A DNA stretch of 64,000 bases from Devosia lucknowensis (GCF_900177655.1 NZ_FXWK01000002.1:1054001-1118000); one strand, 5' to 3'; counted from the stretch's first letter, positions 36,851-45,492 are shown. Numbers and translations: made by a program. The notes: a model not told the origin generated them from the letters alone.

Positions 36851-37123
36851 TCAGGCGACCACGGTCTTGCGATAACCCTGCGGCATGCGTTTTTCGCTGA
36901 GGCGCGCCGTCTGGCCATAGGCGCCGACGGCGCCTTCCGCCGTGCCGATGCGACGGGCGCGTTGCGTCGGCATCTGCGCCCTTGCGGCAATAAGCTGGCT
37001 GACAAAGGCGGCGGTGGGGGCGCTGAAGGCCAGTGACGGACGCGGGGTCGCCGGCTCCTGCCGCACGGGCAGGTCGATCGAAGGTGTTCCGCTTTGCTCC
37101 AGATCCGACATCGTGTGTACCAT
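36851..37123 (-). CDS. Hypothetical small protein
   Basis: A 90-residue protein with a disordered, Pro-rich first third and a conserved-looking helix, APTAAFVSQLIAARAQMPTQ, followed by a basic tail (RARRIGTAEGAVGAYGQTAR). This combination recurs in short proteins of related bacteria, but the function is unknown. The start could be the ATG at 37123 or at 37111; neither has a clear ribosome binding site. Confidence 0.6.
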   Translation of the reverse strand: MVHTMSDLEQSGTPSIDLPVRQEPATPRPSLAFSAPTAAFVSQLIAARAQMPTQRARRIGTAEGAVGAYGQTARLSEKRMPQGYRKTVVA

Positions 37124-37242
37124 TTCGGGCCGCGCTGTGCCGGAATGGCACAGGATGCGCAGGCTGATACCTCCATAGAGGCAATCGCCATGCCAGACGG
37201 TAACACTTTATTAACGAAGTTCGATCCGCAATCGTGATCGGT

Positions 37243-37782
37243 TCACAGCGTAAGCTGCATCACATGGCGTCGCGTGCCCTCGCGGCCGGCTTCGGAAAAC
37301 CCGGCTTTGGCGAAGGCGGGCACAAAGCCCATATGCCGATAGGAGGGAGATTGCGGGTCCACCGGATAGGCCTCGAGGAGGCGCGCCTTGCGCTTGCGCG
37401 CATAGGCGATGGCGCCTTCGATCAAACGATGGGCCATGCCCTGGCCGCGCCGGGCGCGGGGAACGAACAGGCAGGTTATCGACCAGACGCCGTCCGTCTC
37501 CGCGGTCCCTCCGAGCTTGCCGAACGCCGTCTTGGGGGCCATCGATACCCAACCCACCGGCTCTCCTGCCGCATAGGCCAGGATGCCGATGGGAACCTTG
37601 CGCGCGACGCGTCCCAGGATTTGCTTCCTGCGCTCGGGGCTCTTGCTGTTGCGGATTTCCTCGGCTGTTGCCCGGAACGCCATGCACCAGCACCAGTTCG
37701 GGCCGCCTTTCGCCCCAAACAGTTTTTCGAAATCACCGACATTGCTCGCCGTTACCGGCTTGAATGTCAGTGGGTCGGACAT
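37243..37782 (-). CDS. GNAT family N-acetyltransferase
   Basis: A 179-residue acetyltransferase. The acetyl-CoA binding loop is RARRGQGMAHRLIEGAIAYA, preceded by WSITCLFVPR. The N-terminal FEKLFGAKGGPNWCWCMAFR with two close Cys is characteristic of a common GNAT subgroup. Its start overlaps the glyoxalase II stop by one base (TGATG), so it is translated together with that gene. The substrate is unknown. Confidence 0.88.
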   Translation of the reverse strand: MSDPLTFKPVTASNVGDFEKLFGAKGGPNWCWCMAFRATAEEIRNSKSPERRKQILGRVARKVPIGILAYAAGEPVGWVSMAPKTAFGKLGGTAETDGVWSITCLFVPRARRGQGMAHRLIEGAIAYARKRKARLLEAYPVDPQSPSYRHMGFVPAFAKAGFSEAGREGTRRHVMQLTL

Positions 37783-38549
37783 CAGAAGGTGTCCTTGCCC
37801 TTGCGGATGGCGGCAAAGACGTCGGCAGGATCGGCGCCCTCCAGCCCGAAGTGACGGGCCAGCTCCGGCGCATCGGCGCGCATGAAGGGATTGGCACGCT
37901 TGTCCTCGCCCAGCTCGAACGGAATGGTCGGCCGGCCACCGTTGCGCAGCGCGTCAACGACATCGGCGCGTTGACGCAGGGCCTTGTTGTCGGGATCGAT
38001 GGAAAGGGCAAAGCGTGCATTGCTTTGCGTATATTCGTGCCCGCAATAGACCAGCGTGTCGTCGGGCAGCGCGCGCAGGCGCTTGATGCCATCCCACATG
38101 GGGCCGGGTGTGCCCTCGAACATGCGGCCCACACCCAGCGAAAACAGCGCATCTGCGGAGAACAGGTGCCGCCCGATCGGGTCGTGGTAGACGATGTGAC
38201 CCAGCGTGTGGCCGGGGGTCGCGATCACGTCGAAGCGGGTTTCGCCCACTTCCACCTGGTCGCCATCGCCCACGAGCACGTCGAGCCCCTCGATCTTGTC
38301 GGCTTCGGCGCGCGGGCCGGTCACTCTGACGCCGAACGCGGCCTTGAGTTCGGCGATGGCTTCCACATGGTCGACGTGATGATGGGTGATCAGGATGTCG
38401 CTCAGCGTCCAGCCCCGCGCCTCGAGCGCCCTGCGGATCGGTGCTGCCTCAGGCGCATCGATCGCCGCGGTGCGTCCGGTCGCCTCGTCATGGGCGAGAT
38501 ATCCGTAATTGTCGCTGCGGGCGGGAAAGACGTCCACGATCAGGCCCAT
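37782..38549 (-). CDS. gloB: Hydroxyacylglutathione hydrolase (glyoxalase II)
   Basis: A 255-residue metallo-beta-lactamase-fold enzyme that hydrolyses S-lactoylglutathione to lactate and glutathione. The metal site THHHVDH is at 55-61, followed by GHTLGHIVYH and the C-terminal GHEYTQSNARFA that binds glutathione. Start ATG at 38549. It is the detoxifying end of the methylglyoxal pathway whose producer, mgsA, lies at 9036. It is divergent from the methyltransferase at 38652. Confidence 0.95.
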   Translation of the reverse strand: MGLIVDVFPARSDNYGYLAHDEATGRTAAIDAPEAAPIRRALEARGWTLSDILITHHHVDHVEAIAELKAAFGVRVTGPRAEADKIEGLDVLVGDGDQVEVGETRFDVIATPGHTLGHIVYHDPIGRHLFSADALFSLGVGRMFEGTPGPMWDGIKRLRALPDDTLVYCGHEYTQSNARFALSIDPDNKALRQRADVVDALRNGGRPTIPFELGEDKRANPFMRADAPELARHFGLEGADPADVFAAIRKGKDTF

Positions 38550-38651
38550 CTTCGGGTCTCCTTCTAAACACGTGGCTGCAAGCTAGGGAGTGAGGCCAGC
38601 AATGACAATGCCGGATTGGACAAGTTCACGAGGCTTTGGCAAGCTTGCCGC

Positions 38652-39383
38652 ATGACCAGCGATGTCGCCCGCCTGATCGAATTCTACAAGTCTCCCCTGG
38701 GGCGATTGTCGCGCGCGCTGGTGCGCGAGCAGGTTGTCGACCTGGCCGGCGACGTCAAAGGCCGCCGCGTTCTGGGGCTAGGCTTTGCCACGCCCTATCT
38801 GCGGTTCGCGCTGGAGCCGGCCGAACGGGTCCTCGCCTTCATGCCGGAGCGTCAGGGCGCATCGTCATGGCCGCGCGAAGGCCCGTCGCGCACCGTGCTC
38901 TGCGACCCCATGGAGATGCCGCTCACCGATGCGGCCATCGATCTGACCATCGCCATCCATGCGCTCGAGCATATCGCCGATGCCGAGGAGCTGATGCGCG
39001 AGCTGTGGCGCATCACCGCGCCCAATGGCCATCTTCTGCTGGTCGTGCCGCGGCGGCGAGGCATCTGGGCGCAGCGCGACAACACGCCGTTCGGCCAGGG
39101 CAATCCCTATTCCGGCGGGCAGCTCGACAAGCTCCTGCGCGATCATTCCTTCGTGCCCGAAGCCTGGCGCGATGCGCTGTTCCTGCCGCCGTTCCAGACG
39201 CGGCTGGTCCTCAGGTATCCGCGCTTTTTCGAGCGTTTCGGTCGCCTGTTCGGTCCGGCGATGAGCGGCGTCATCTGCATCCGTGCCCGCAAGGAAGCGT
39301 TTCCGGCCGTTCCCCGCCGCAAGCGCGAGGCGCGCTATGTCCGGGTGCCGGGCATGAGCACGGCTACGGCACGATCCGGCTAA
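38652..39383 (+). CDS. SAM-dependent methyltransferase-like protein
   Basis: A 243-residue protein of the methyltransferase 11 type, with RRVLGLGFATPYLR in place of a classic glycine-rich motif I and DLTIAIHALEHIADAEEL at post-motif II. The motif I lacks the usual GxGxG, so cofactor binding may be altered. The start is ATG 38652; a TTG at 38616 would add 12 residues. Divergence from gloB and the location just before hisC are typical of this order. The substrate is unknown. Confidence 0.82.
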   Translation: MTSDVARLIEFYKSPLGRLSRALVREQVVDLAGDVKGRRVLGLGFATPYLRFALEPAERVLAFMPERQGASSWPREGPSRTVLCDPMEMPLTDAAIDLTIAIHALEHIADAEELMRELWRITAPNGHLLLVVPRRRGIWAQRDNTPFGQGNPYSGGQLDKLLRDHSFVPEAWRDALFLPPFQTRLVLRYPRFFERFGRLFGPAMSGVICIRARKEAFPAVPRRKREARYVRVPGMSTATARSG

Positions 39384-39463
39384 TCCAGCGAGAGAGCCTT
39401 TGCCTTTGCGGCGCGCTTTGCCTATGGTCCGGCCGGCTTTTCCTGCCTGTCACGAAGTGCGTC

Positions 39464-40558
39464 ATGACTGCTCCCAATCGTCCGCAGCCGCAACCCGGCA
39501 TCCTCGATATCGCGCCTTACCTCCCCGGAAAGTCCGGCAAGCCGGGCAGCAAGGCAATCAAGCTTTCGGCTAACGAATCTCCCCTGGGCGCAAGCCCCAA
39601 GGCTCTGGCGGCCATGGTCGAGGCGGCGTCGCATCTGGAAATCTATCCGGAAGGATCGTCGCGCGTGCTGCGCGAAGCGCTCGGCGAGGTTCACGGTGTC
39701 GATCCCGCCCGCATCGTTTGCGGCAATGGCTCGGACGATCTTCTGCACCTTCTGGCACAGACATATCTGGGCGAGGGCGACGAAGCGGTCATGAACCGCT
39801 ATGGCTTCTCGGTCTATCCGATCATTACCAAGGCGGCCGGCGCCAGCATCGTGATGGTCGATGAGGACGATTACCGCGCCGACGTGGATGCGCTGCTCGG
39901 CGCCGTCACCCCGCGCACCAAGGTGGTTTGGCTGGCCAACCCCAATAATCCCACCGGTACCTATCTCACGAGCGCCGAGGTGGCGCGGCTCCATGCCGGG
40001 CTGCGGCCCGACATCCTGCTCGTCATCGACAGCGCCTATGCCGAATATGTCACCGCCGCCGACTACTCGGTCGGGCTCGACCTCGTCGGCGCACACGACA
40101 ATGTCGTCATGGTCCGCACCTTTTCGAAGATGGGCCTTGCGGCGGCGCGCATCGGCTGGATGGTGGGCCCCGATCACGTGGTCGATGCCATCAATCGCAT
40201 CCGGGGGCCGTTCAACGTCAACCTGCCGGCGCAGATGGCCGGCGCCGCTGCGGCCCGCGACGTGGCTTTCACCGCCGAACTCAGGCGGCACAATGCGCAC
40301 TGGCGCGAGTGGCTGACGACCGCGCTGTCGGGAAACCGCATGCGGGTCATCCCCAGCCAGGCCAATTTCGTCATGGTGCTGTTCGACAGCCCCGAAACGG
40401 CAGCGCGCGCTTTCGAAACCCTGGCGGATGCGGGTTATATTGTGCGCGAAATCGGCCCGTCTTACGGAATTCCTCAGGCATTGCGGATTTCGATCGGCTC
40501 GGAAGCGGCCATGCGGGCCGTTGCCGACGTGCTTGGCTCCATGGATCTCGGCAAATGA
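39464..40558 (+). CDS. hisC: Histidinol-phosphate / aromatic amino acid aminotransferase
   Basis: A fold-type I PLP enzyme of 364 residues. The cofactor Lys is 222 in TFSKMGLAAARIGW, and LSANESPLG, VCGNGSDDLL and LANPNNPTGTY fit HisC. It should transaminate imidazole-acetol phosphate in histidine synthesis and, being next to tyrC, may also act on prephenate or aromatic keto acids. The ATG at 39464 gives the family N-terminus. Its stop overlaps the tyrC start. Confidence 0.92.
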   Translation: MTAPNRPQPQPGILDIAPYLPGKSGKPGSKAIKLSANESPLGASPKALAAMVEAASHLEIYPEGSSRVLREALGEVHGVDPARIVCGNGSDDLLHLLAQTYLGEGDEAVMNRYGFSVYPIITKAAGASIVMVDEDDYRADVDALLGAVTPRTKVVWLANPNNPTGTYLTSAEVARLHAGLRPDILLVIDSAYAEYVTAADYSVGLDLVGAHDNVVMVRTFSKMGLAAARIGWMVGPDHVVDAINRIRGPFNVNLPAQMAGAAAARDVAFTAELRRHNAHWREWLTTALSGNRMRVIPSQANFVMVLFDSPETAARAFETLADAGYIVREIGPSYGIPQALRISIGSEAAMRAVADVLGSMDLGK

Positions 40559-41526
40559 CCGTACACTTCAAGAAGCTCGCCCTTATCGGCATCGGTCTCA
40601 TCGGCTCTTCCATCGCGCTCGCCGCGCGCCGCCAGGGTTTGGTGGAGGTCATCTCCATCGCCACGCGCCGGCAGGAAACCCTGGATGAAGCCCGCGAATT
40701 GGGGCTGGGAGACATTTACACGCTCGACGCCGCCGAAGCGGTGCGCGGCGCAGATCTCGTCATTCTCTGCGCGCCCGTGGGTGCCTATGCCGCGCTGGCG
40801 GCATCAATCGCACCGGCGCTGGAGCCCGGCGCGATCCTGTCCGATGTCGGCTCGGTCAAGGAACACGTCGTCAAGGTGGTCGGGACCTATGTCCCGGCTG
40901 GCGTCAGCTTCATTCCCGGCCACCCCATTGCCGGCACAGAACATTCCGGTCCGTCCGCCGGGTTCGCCGAGCTCTTTGCCGGCCGCTGGTGCGTGCTGAC
41001 TCCGGTCGCCGGGGTGCCGCAGTCCGATACCGACAAGCTTGCCGCCTTCTGGCAGGCCATGGGCTCGATGGTGGAATGCATGGATGCAGCCCATCACGAC
41101 ATGGTCCTGGCCATCACCAGCCACATCCCGCATCTGATCGCCTACAATATCGTGGGCACCGTGGCCGACCTCGAAACCGCAACGCAGTCGGAAGTCATCA
41201 AGTTTTCCGCCTCGGGCTTCCGCGATTTCACCCGTATTGCCGCCTCCGATCCGGTGATGTGGCGCGACGTCTTTCTCACCAACAAGGAGGCCGTGCTCGA
41301 AATGCTCGGCCGCTTCAACGAGGATCTCTCGATGCTGCAGCGCGCCGTGCGCAATGGCGACGGCGCGGCGCTCGAGGCCATGTTCACCCGCACCCGCGCA
41401 ATCCGCCGCTCGATCATCAATGCTGGTCAGGAAACGGCGGCGCCCGATTTCGGCCGCCCGCACGAAGCGCCCCCGGTGCCGGATGCGGCACCCGTGAGGG
41501 ATCATGGTGGCGGCGACGATGCCTGA
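40555..41526 (+). CDS. tyrC: Prephenate/arogenate dehydrogenase
   Basis: A 323-residue NAD(P)-dependent dehydrogenase of tyrosine synthesis. The nucleotide-binding loop is IGIGLIGSSIA near residues 11-21, and the catalytic region includes DVGSVKEHVV, GHPIAGTEHSG with the active His, and SHIPHLIAYNIVG. ATG 40555 overlaps the hisC stop as ATGA, so the two genes are translationally coupled. About 25 C-terminal residues are low-complexity. Confidence 0.93.
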   Translation: MTVHFKKLALIGIGLIGSSIALAARRQGLVEVISIATRRQETLDEARELGLGDIYTLDAAEAVRGADLVILCAPVGAYAALAASIAPALEPGAILSDVGSVKEHVVKVVGTYVPAGVSFIPGHPIAGTEHSGPSAGFAELFAGRWCVLTPVAGVPQSDTDKLAAFWQAMGSMVECMDAAHHDMVLAITSHIPHLIAYNIVGTVADLETATQSEVIKFSASGFRDFTRIAASDPVMWRDVFLTNKEAVLEMLGRFNEDLSMLQRAVRNGDGAALEAMFTRTRAIRRSIINAGQETAAPDFGRPHEAPPVPDAAPVRDHGGGDDA

Positions 41527-41537
41527 GGGCAAACGTC

Positions 41538-41582
41538 CCCTCATCCGGCCCTGCGGACCACCTTTCCCCGATGGGGAGAAGA
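41538..41582. repeat. Intergenic repeat between tyrC and DUF2125 genes
   Basis: CCCCTCATCCGG ... CCACCTTTCCCC GAT GGGGAGAAG, a unit of the same family as those near 32899, 50103 and 53579. It fills the gap between two convergent stops and contains a stem CTTTCCCC / GGGGAGAAG (one mismatch). Confidence 0.65.
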
Positions 41583-41583
41583 A

Positions 41584-42555
41584 TCAGAACAGCGGCGCCA
41601 GCTGGGCGATCGGCACCAGCCCTGACGACAGGGCGCCATTGGCGAAATTGATCTGGTTCTTGTGCCGCCCGTCTTCGCCGGGAACGCCCAGCACCAGAGT
41701 GCGCCACGGCTCTTCGATGAACGGGCCGATGCGCTCGGCCACGCCGATGGAATCGATGGCGATGCTGCCCACCGGATAGCCTTGCGGATCGAGAGCCAGG
41801 TCTCCGGTCGCCGTCAGGTCGGCGGTGCCGTCGCTGGCGCGAATACCGACGACGCGCAGCGTGCCGCCAGCCTGTTGCCAATCCTGCAGGAAGGGCACGG
41901 CGCCCCAGTTCCTGATGTCGTCGGGCAGGGCGCTGATCTCCAGCTCTACCTCGGCATTGGTCGCGGCGACCGCCATGCCGGGGGCCTCGACATCCTGGGC
42001 CCGCAGATAGCCGGCAAGCGCCGCACGGCCGGTTTCGGCATTGTGCTGTTCGGGTATGTCGAGCAGGTGCATTTCGATGGCTGGCGATTTTGCGATCAGC
42101 GTCTCGCCGAACAGGCGATCGTTCCAGGCAAGGTCGGTGCCCGATACCGAGAGGCGGGCGATGCGCCAGTTGTCGAGCCGCACGCTCGCGTCGAGCAGCG
42201 ACCAGCTGATTTCCTGCTGCAGGCCGGTAAAGGCGTCGGAAAGGGTGGCGGGGCCGCGCGCCGAGGCCACGACATGGGTCGGGCGCCAGACCATGACGCT
42301 GGCCCTGAGGCCGGGCACCTGCACCATCAGGTCGGCCGATACGACAGTGGCGTTCACGCAGTCGATGTCGAAGCGGAACGGAAAGCCCACGACGTTGAGC
42401 GTTTCGCACGTGACCTGCGGCGTGGTTTCGCCATCGGCCAGCGCCAGCATTTCGACCTGGCTGCGGACCTGGCCGGCAATGAAGTACCAGCCGGCCGTCC
42501 AGGCCAGCACCACAAACAGGACGAGCGTCCCTAGAATGATGATTCGCTTTTTCAT
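41584..42555 (-). CDS. DUF2125 domain protein
   Basis: A 323-residue protein anchored by one N-terminal helix (about 5-26) with the rest in the periplasm. The segment TCETLNVVGFPFRFDIDC near residues 49-66 is the family hallmark, and the rest is repetitive beta structure. DUF2125 proteins are confined mostly to alphaproteobacteria and their role is not known. The position beside hisC-tyrC on the opposite strand is common in this order. Confidence 0.88.
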   Translation of the reverse strand: MKKRIIILGTLVLFVVLAWTAGWYFIAGQVRSQVEMLALADGETTPQVTCETLNVVGFPFRFDIDCVNATVVSADLMVQVPGLRASVMVWRPTHVVASARGPATLSDAFTGLQQEISWSLLDASVRLDNWRIARLSVSGTDLAWNDRLFGETLIAKSPAIEMHLLDIPEQHNAETGRAALAGYLRAQDVEAPGMAVAATNAEVELEISALPDDIRNWGAVPFLQDWQQAGGTLRVVGIRASDGTADLTATGDLALDPQGYPVGSIAIDSIGVAERIGPFIEEPWRTLVLGVPGEDGRHKNQINFANGALSSGLVPIAQLAPLF

Positions 42556-42685
42556 GATCCCTTCTTACCCGCGCGAGCGCTTTGCCAGAAGCGGTTTGCA
42601 AGGTCGAAGCGCATGCCGCATGCTTGCCGCTGGCGCCCGACGCGGCTACCTTTGTGCATAACGTGTTGTGCTATGGCGAAGGCAA

Positions 42686-43237
42686 ATGGATGTCGCTGCT
42701 GCCGATGGCAGGCATTGGGTATTCGGCTACGGTTCGCTGATCTGGAACCCGGGCTTCTCGTTTCTCAGCGCGCAGCTCGGGCTGTTGCGCGGTGCGCACC
42801 GCTCGCTTTCCATCATTTCGCATCACCATCGCGGGACGCGCGATACGCCGGGCCTGGTCTTCGGCCTGACGCGAGGCGGCTCGTGCCGCGGCATGGTGTT
42901 CGAAGTCGGCCCCGCGGCCTGGGCCGAAACGCGGGCCTATCTCGACGCGCGCGAGCTGGTGACGTCGGTTTATCGCGATGTGTGGCGGCCGGTCACCCTG
43001 TCGGACGGCAGGCGGGTGATGGCGCTGACCTACGTGGTGGATGAAAGCCACGAGCAGTTCGCAGGCCAATTGAGCGTGGAGCAGCAGCTGGCCATGATCC
43101 GCGCCGGCGTCGGCATTTCCGGGCGCAATGTCGATTACGTGCTCAACACGGCCCGGCATCTGGTGCAGCTGGGCATCCGCGACAAGGCGCTGATGGCCTT
43201 GGCGCATCAGCTCGATGCCGAGGGTCAGGCGGCCTGA
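42686..43237 (+). CDS. ChaC-like gamma-glutamylcyclotransferase
   Basis: A 183-residue enzyme predicted to cleave gamma-glutamyl peptides, in the ChaC group glutathione, to 5-oxoproline. It shows WVFGYGSLIWNPGF near the N-terminus, the binding-loop signature of the fold, and DESHEQFAG further on. The ATG at 42686 is preferred (GAAGG upstream); a GTG at 42668 would add six residues. The stop overlaps the convergent gene at 43225 by 13 bases. A second ChaC-like gene lies at 49368. Confidence 0.85.
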   Translation: MDVAAADGRHWVFGYGSLIWNPGFSFLSAQLGLLRGAHRSLSIISHHHRGTRDTPGLVFGLTRGGSCRGMVFEVGPAAWAETRAYLDARELVTSVYRDVWRPVTLSDGRRVMALTYVVDESHEQFAGQLSVEQQLAMIRAGVGISGRNVDYVLNTARHLVQLGIRDKALMALAHQLDAEGQAA

Positions 43238-43566
43238 GCCACGACGACCGGCGCCGGCACGGCCTGTTCGAGATCCCAGATCGTCGCCAGGCGATCCTCG
43301 GGTGCATCGAGCCGAAATACCCCGTTCGCACAATCGAGCGCCAGACGGAAACGGCTGCGGCTGATGGGATCGGCCACGAGATCGGCGGTCGAGCCGACCC
43401 ACAGAACCTGTCGCCCCTTGGCGATGACGTAGAGATCGGCTTCGGTCATGGCGAAGGTGTCGAGCGGTTCGCTGCGCAGCGCATAGTCGCGACCGGACTG
43501 GCCCAGCCAGTGCGTGGTCACCATGTGCCGCGTCATCGCCCGCGAAAGAAGTTCCTGATGCGCCAT
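43225..43566 (-). CDS. Small protein of unknown function under a LexA-type operator
   Basis: A 113-residue soluble protein. The N-terminal half has MTRHMVTTHWLGQSGRDYAL and a beta-rich segment (ADLYVIAKGRQVLWVGST), then SRFRLALDCANGVFRLD and an acidic helix. It looks conserved rather than random, but I cannot name the family. GGGGAACGGGA precedes the ATG. Upstream is a TTGACG-N17-TATTTT promoter whose -10 is covered by a GAAC-N7-GAAC box, so it is probably induced by DNA damage. Between it and plsC lies a 119-base gap, so it has its own transcript. Confidence 0.8.
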   Translation of the reverse strand: MAHQELLSRAMTRHMVTTHWLGQSGRDYALRSEPLDTFAMTEADLYVIAKGRQVLWVGSTADLVADPISRSRFRLALDCANGVFRLDAPEDRLATIWDLEQAVPAPVVVAQAA

Positions 43567-43595
43567 GGTCCCGTTCCCCTGCGTCCCCAGAAGAA

Positions 43596-43610
43596 GAACA
43601 AAAATAGAAC
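43596..43610 (-). promoter_or_regulatory. LexA-type SOS box
   Basis: GAACAAAAATAGAAC on the plus strand, which is GTTC-N7-GTTC on the minus strand, the exact alphaproteobacterial LexA consensus. It lies 30 bases upstream of the start codon at 43566 and overlaps the predicted -10. Confidence 0.75.
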
Positions 43611-43629
43611 AAATTGGTTGTATCGTCAA
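43601..43629 (-). promoter_or_regulatory. Predicted sigma-70 type promoter of the 113-residue gene
   Basis: On the minus strand TTGACG (43629-43624) and TATTTT (43606-43601) are separated by exactly 17 bases. Transcription would begin near 43594 and give a leader of about 28 bases with GGGGAACGGGA before the ATG. Confidence 0.65.
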
Positions 43630-43647
43630 CCTCCTTTTGCAGGAGGT
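43629..43647. terminator. Hairpin downstream of plsC
   Basis: Perfect 7-bp arms ACCTCCT and AGGAGGT with loop TTTGC, 39 bases beyond the plsC stop on the minus strand. It touches the -35 box of the next gene and lacks a T-run in that direction. Confidence 0.4.
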
Positions 43648-43685
43648 GCTATACCTATGGGTCTGTTCGGGTCTGGCGTCAATAT

Positions 43686-44498
43686 CTAGTGGTTTGCTGT
43701 GTTCCGCGCGGCATCGGCACGCGCCCTCAGGGCATCGTCCAGCGGCCGACCGATGCCCTGGTCGATGGCTTCCAGCGTCAGCCGCGTCGATTCGGGTTCG
43801 ATGGCGTCCTTGAGCCGCTGCATGAAGGTCTCGGCGTCGAGTCCCGGCTCGATTGCGGGCAGAAAACGGCCGCGCGCCGTGCCGGGCCAGATGACGAGGC
43901 TGTTGCGGCCCCAGAAGAGCCCCGAATTCAACGCCACCGGCACCACGGGCACGTTGAGCTCGGTATAGAGCCGCACGATGCCCTGCCGGTAATCGGGTGC
44001 CCCGAGGACCGGCTTTCGCGTGCCTTCGGGATAGATGACGATGCGGCAGCCGCGATCGATGGCATCGCGGGCCTGCGCGATCATGTTGGGAATGGCCTGC
44101 GCGCCCTTGCGCCGGTCGATTTCTATGCAATCGAGCGAATGGGCCGCCCAGCCGAAGAAGGGGATGCGCATCAGCTCCTTCTTGGCGATATAGGCCGGCC
44201 GACCGGTATGGGGGAAAATCGCGAAAATGTCCCAGTCCGACTGGTGTTTGGAGGCGATGATGCAGCCGCCGGGCGGGATATGTTCGGCGCCGTCGACCGC
44301 GGTGCCCATGCCCGCGATGATCCGCAGATACTGTATGTTTGACCAGCACCAGAAGCGGGCGATGGCCCAGCCGAAGGGTGTGCGCCCTGCGATGACGCCG
44401 ACAGTACCCGCCAGAATGGCGAGGATCACGGTTTGGCCCAGGAAGACCACGTAGAACACGATCGTGCGGATTGCCTGAACCGCGGCCTTGATCGACAT
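43686..44498 (-). CDS. plsC: 1-acyl-sn-glycerol-3-phosphate acyltransferase
   Basis: A membrane acyltransferase of 270 residues that makes phosphatidic acid for phospholipid synthesis. N-terminal hydrophobic helix (about 11-38), catalytic HQSDWD (HX4D, His85 and Asp90), substrate-binding FFGWAAHSLDCIEIDR and EGTR at 158-161. The ATG at 44498 follows GAGGGGG; an upstream in-frame ATG adds an unconserved tail. It lies downstream of ftsE-ftsX on the same strand, 64 bases after ftsX. Confidence 0.93.
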   Translation of the reverse strand: MSIKAAVQAIRTIVFYVVFLGQTVILAILAGTVGVIAGRTPFGWAIARFWCWSNIQYLRIIAGMGTAVDGAEHIPPGGCIIASKHQSDWDIFAIFPHTGRPAYIAKKELMRIPFFGWAAHSLDCIEIDRRKGAQAIPNMIAQARDAIDRGCRIVIYPEGTRKPVLGAPDYRQGIVRLYTELNVPVVPVALNSGLFWGRNSLVIWPGTARGRFLPAIEPGLDAETFMQRLKDAIEPESTRLTLEAIDQGIGRPLDDALRARADAARNTANH

Positions 44499-44562
44499 AT
44501 ATCCCCCTCGGATGTTGCGGCCTTTCTCCCGGCGGCCCCGCTCCCCGGCCAAGCCCTTGTTG

Positions 44563-45492
44563 TTACGAGGCTTCGCTGAGATAGCGCCGTACCGTCACCC
44601 TTGATGTGACCGCCGTCAACACGGCAATCACGGGAACCACGGCCAGAACGAAAGCCATGCCGTCCCAGCCGAGCAGGAACTGGCCGAACAGCACGCCGAC
44701 CTGCGCCGTCGCCTCGCTGGGGAGGACGCTGCCGGCCGCCGTACCGATCAGCAGAAAGAACAGGATCGCCAGCAGTGCGCCGAGAAAACCGCCCTGCAGG
44801 CCGATGGACAGGAAGCGGCCCTGGAATTCTCCGGCGATGAATTTGTTGGAAGCGCCGATGAAGTGCAGCACGTCGACGATTTCGCGGTTGGTGGCCATGG
44901 CGCCGCGCGTTGCAAAGACAATGGCGAGCACGGTGGCTACCCCGATCAGGCCCAGCACCAGAAGGCCCGAGAGCACGACCGTACCGGCCATGGTATTGAG
45001 CTGCTGCCGCCAGGCAGCATGAGTGTCGAGGCTGGCGCCGTTGATGGCCTGGAGGTTGCGCTGCAGCTGGTCGATATCGGCATCGGCCGGGTCGGACAGC
45101 TGCACGACGATCAGCCTGGGGATGTCGATGGCGGACAGGTCGAGCCCCGCGCCGAGCCAGGGCTCGAGCAGGGCCTGGCTTTCCTCGATGGTCAGCGCGC
45201 GGGCGCCGGCGACGCCCGGCGTCGACTGGGCCAGCGACACGGCGGTGCGCAGATTGCTTTCCATCACCTCGCCCTCGACCGGGCGGATCTGGATGGTGAG
45301 TTCGCGGCCCACGTCCGCGGACCAGGCGATGGCCGATTTCTGCACCAGCACGACGCCACCCAGCGTCACGGCCGACAGGAAGGCCATGATGGTGATCAAC
45401 AAAAGAAGCGTGCGGCCCGCGACGCTTTTTTCCGGAACGATGGGGGCCACCCCGGCGCGGCGGGGCAGGAAGCTCAGCACTTGCCTAAGCAT
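44563..45492 (-). CDS. ftsX: Cell division protein FtsX
   Basis: A 309-residue membrane subunit of the FtsEX complex, which links the divisome to septal peptidoglycan hydrolases. A cytoplasmic N-terminus is followed by one helix (about 29-54), a periplasmic domain of about 115 residues, and three further helices. The family pattern LTIQIRP and DVLHFIGASNKFIAGEFQ is present. It overlaps ftsE by 8 bases. Confidence 0.92.
   Translation of the reverse strand: MLRQVLSFLPRRAGVAPIVPEKSVAGRTLLLLITIMAFLSAVTLGGVVLVQKSAIAWSADVGRELTIQIRPVEGEVMESNLRTAVSLAQSTPGVAGARALTIEESQALLEPWLGAGLDLSAIDIPRLIVVQLSDPADADIDQLQRNLQAINGASLDTHAAWRQQLNTMAGTVVLSGLLVLGLIGVATVLAIVFATRGAMATNREIVDVLHFIGASNKFIAGEFQGRFLSIGLQGGFLGALLAILFFLLIGTAAGSVLPSEATAQVGVLFGQFLLGWDGMAFVLAVVPVIAVLTAVTSRVTVRRYLSEAS

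Noticed and set aside
37148..37166. TGGCAC followed by GCGC, similar to a sigma-54 promoter.
   Set aside because: The -12 element TTGC is missing and spacing is off.
38636..39463. A 276-codon N-terminal extension of hisC in frame.
   Set aside because: This part overlaps the methyltransferase in another frame and is Arg/Ala-rich without conservation. HisC begins at the ATG at 39464.
39404..39470. Possible extra gene between the methyltransferase and hisC.
   Set aside because: Only about 80 bases, with no frame having a start, ribosome site and sensible protein.
43567..44349. One continuous minus-strand frame joining the 113-residue protein to sequence inside plsC.
   Set aside because: plsC uses a different frame with all acyltransferase motifs. 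The smaller gene has its own promoter, ribosome site and start.
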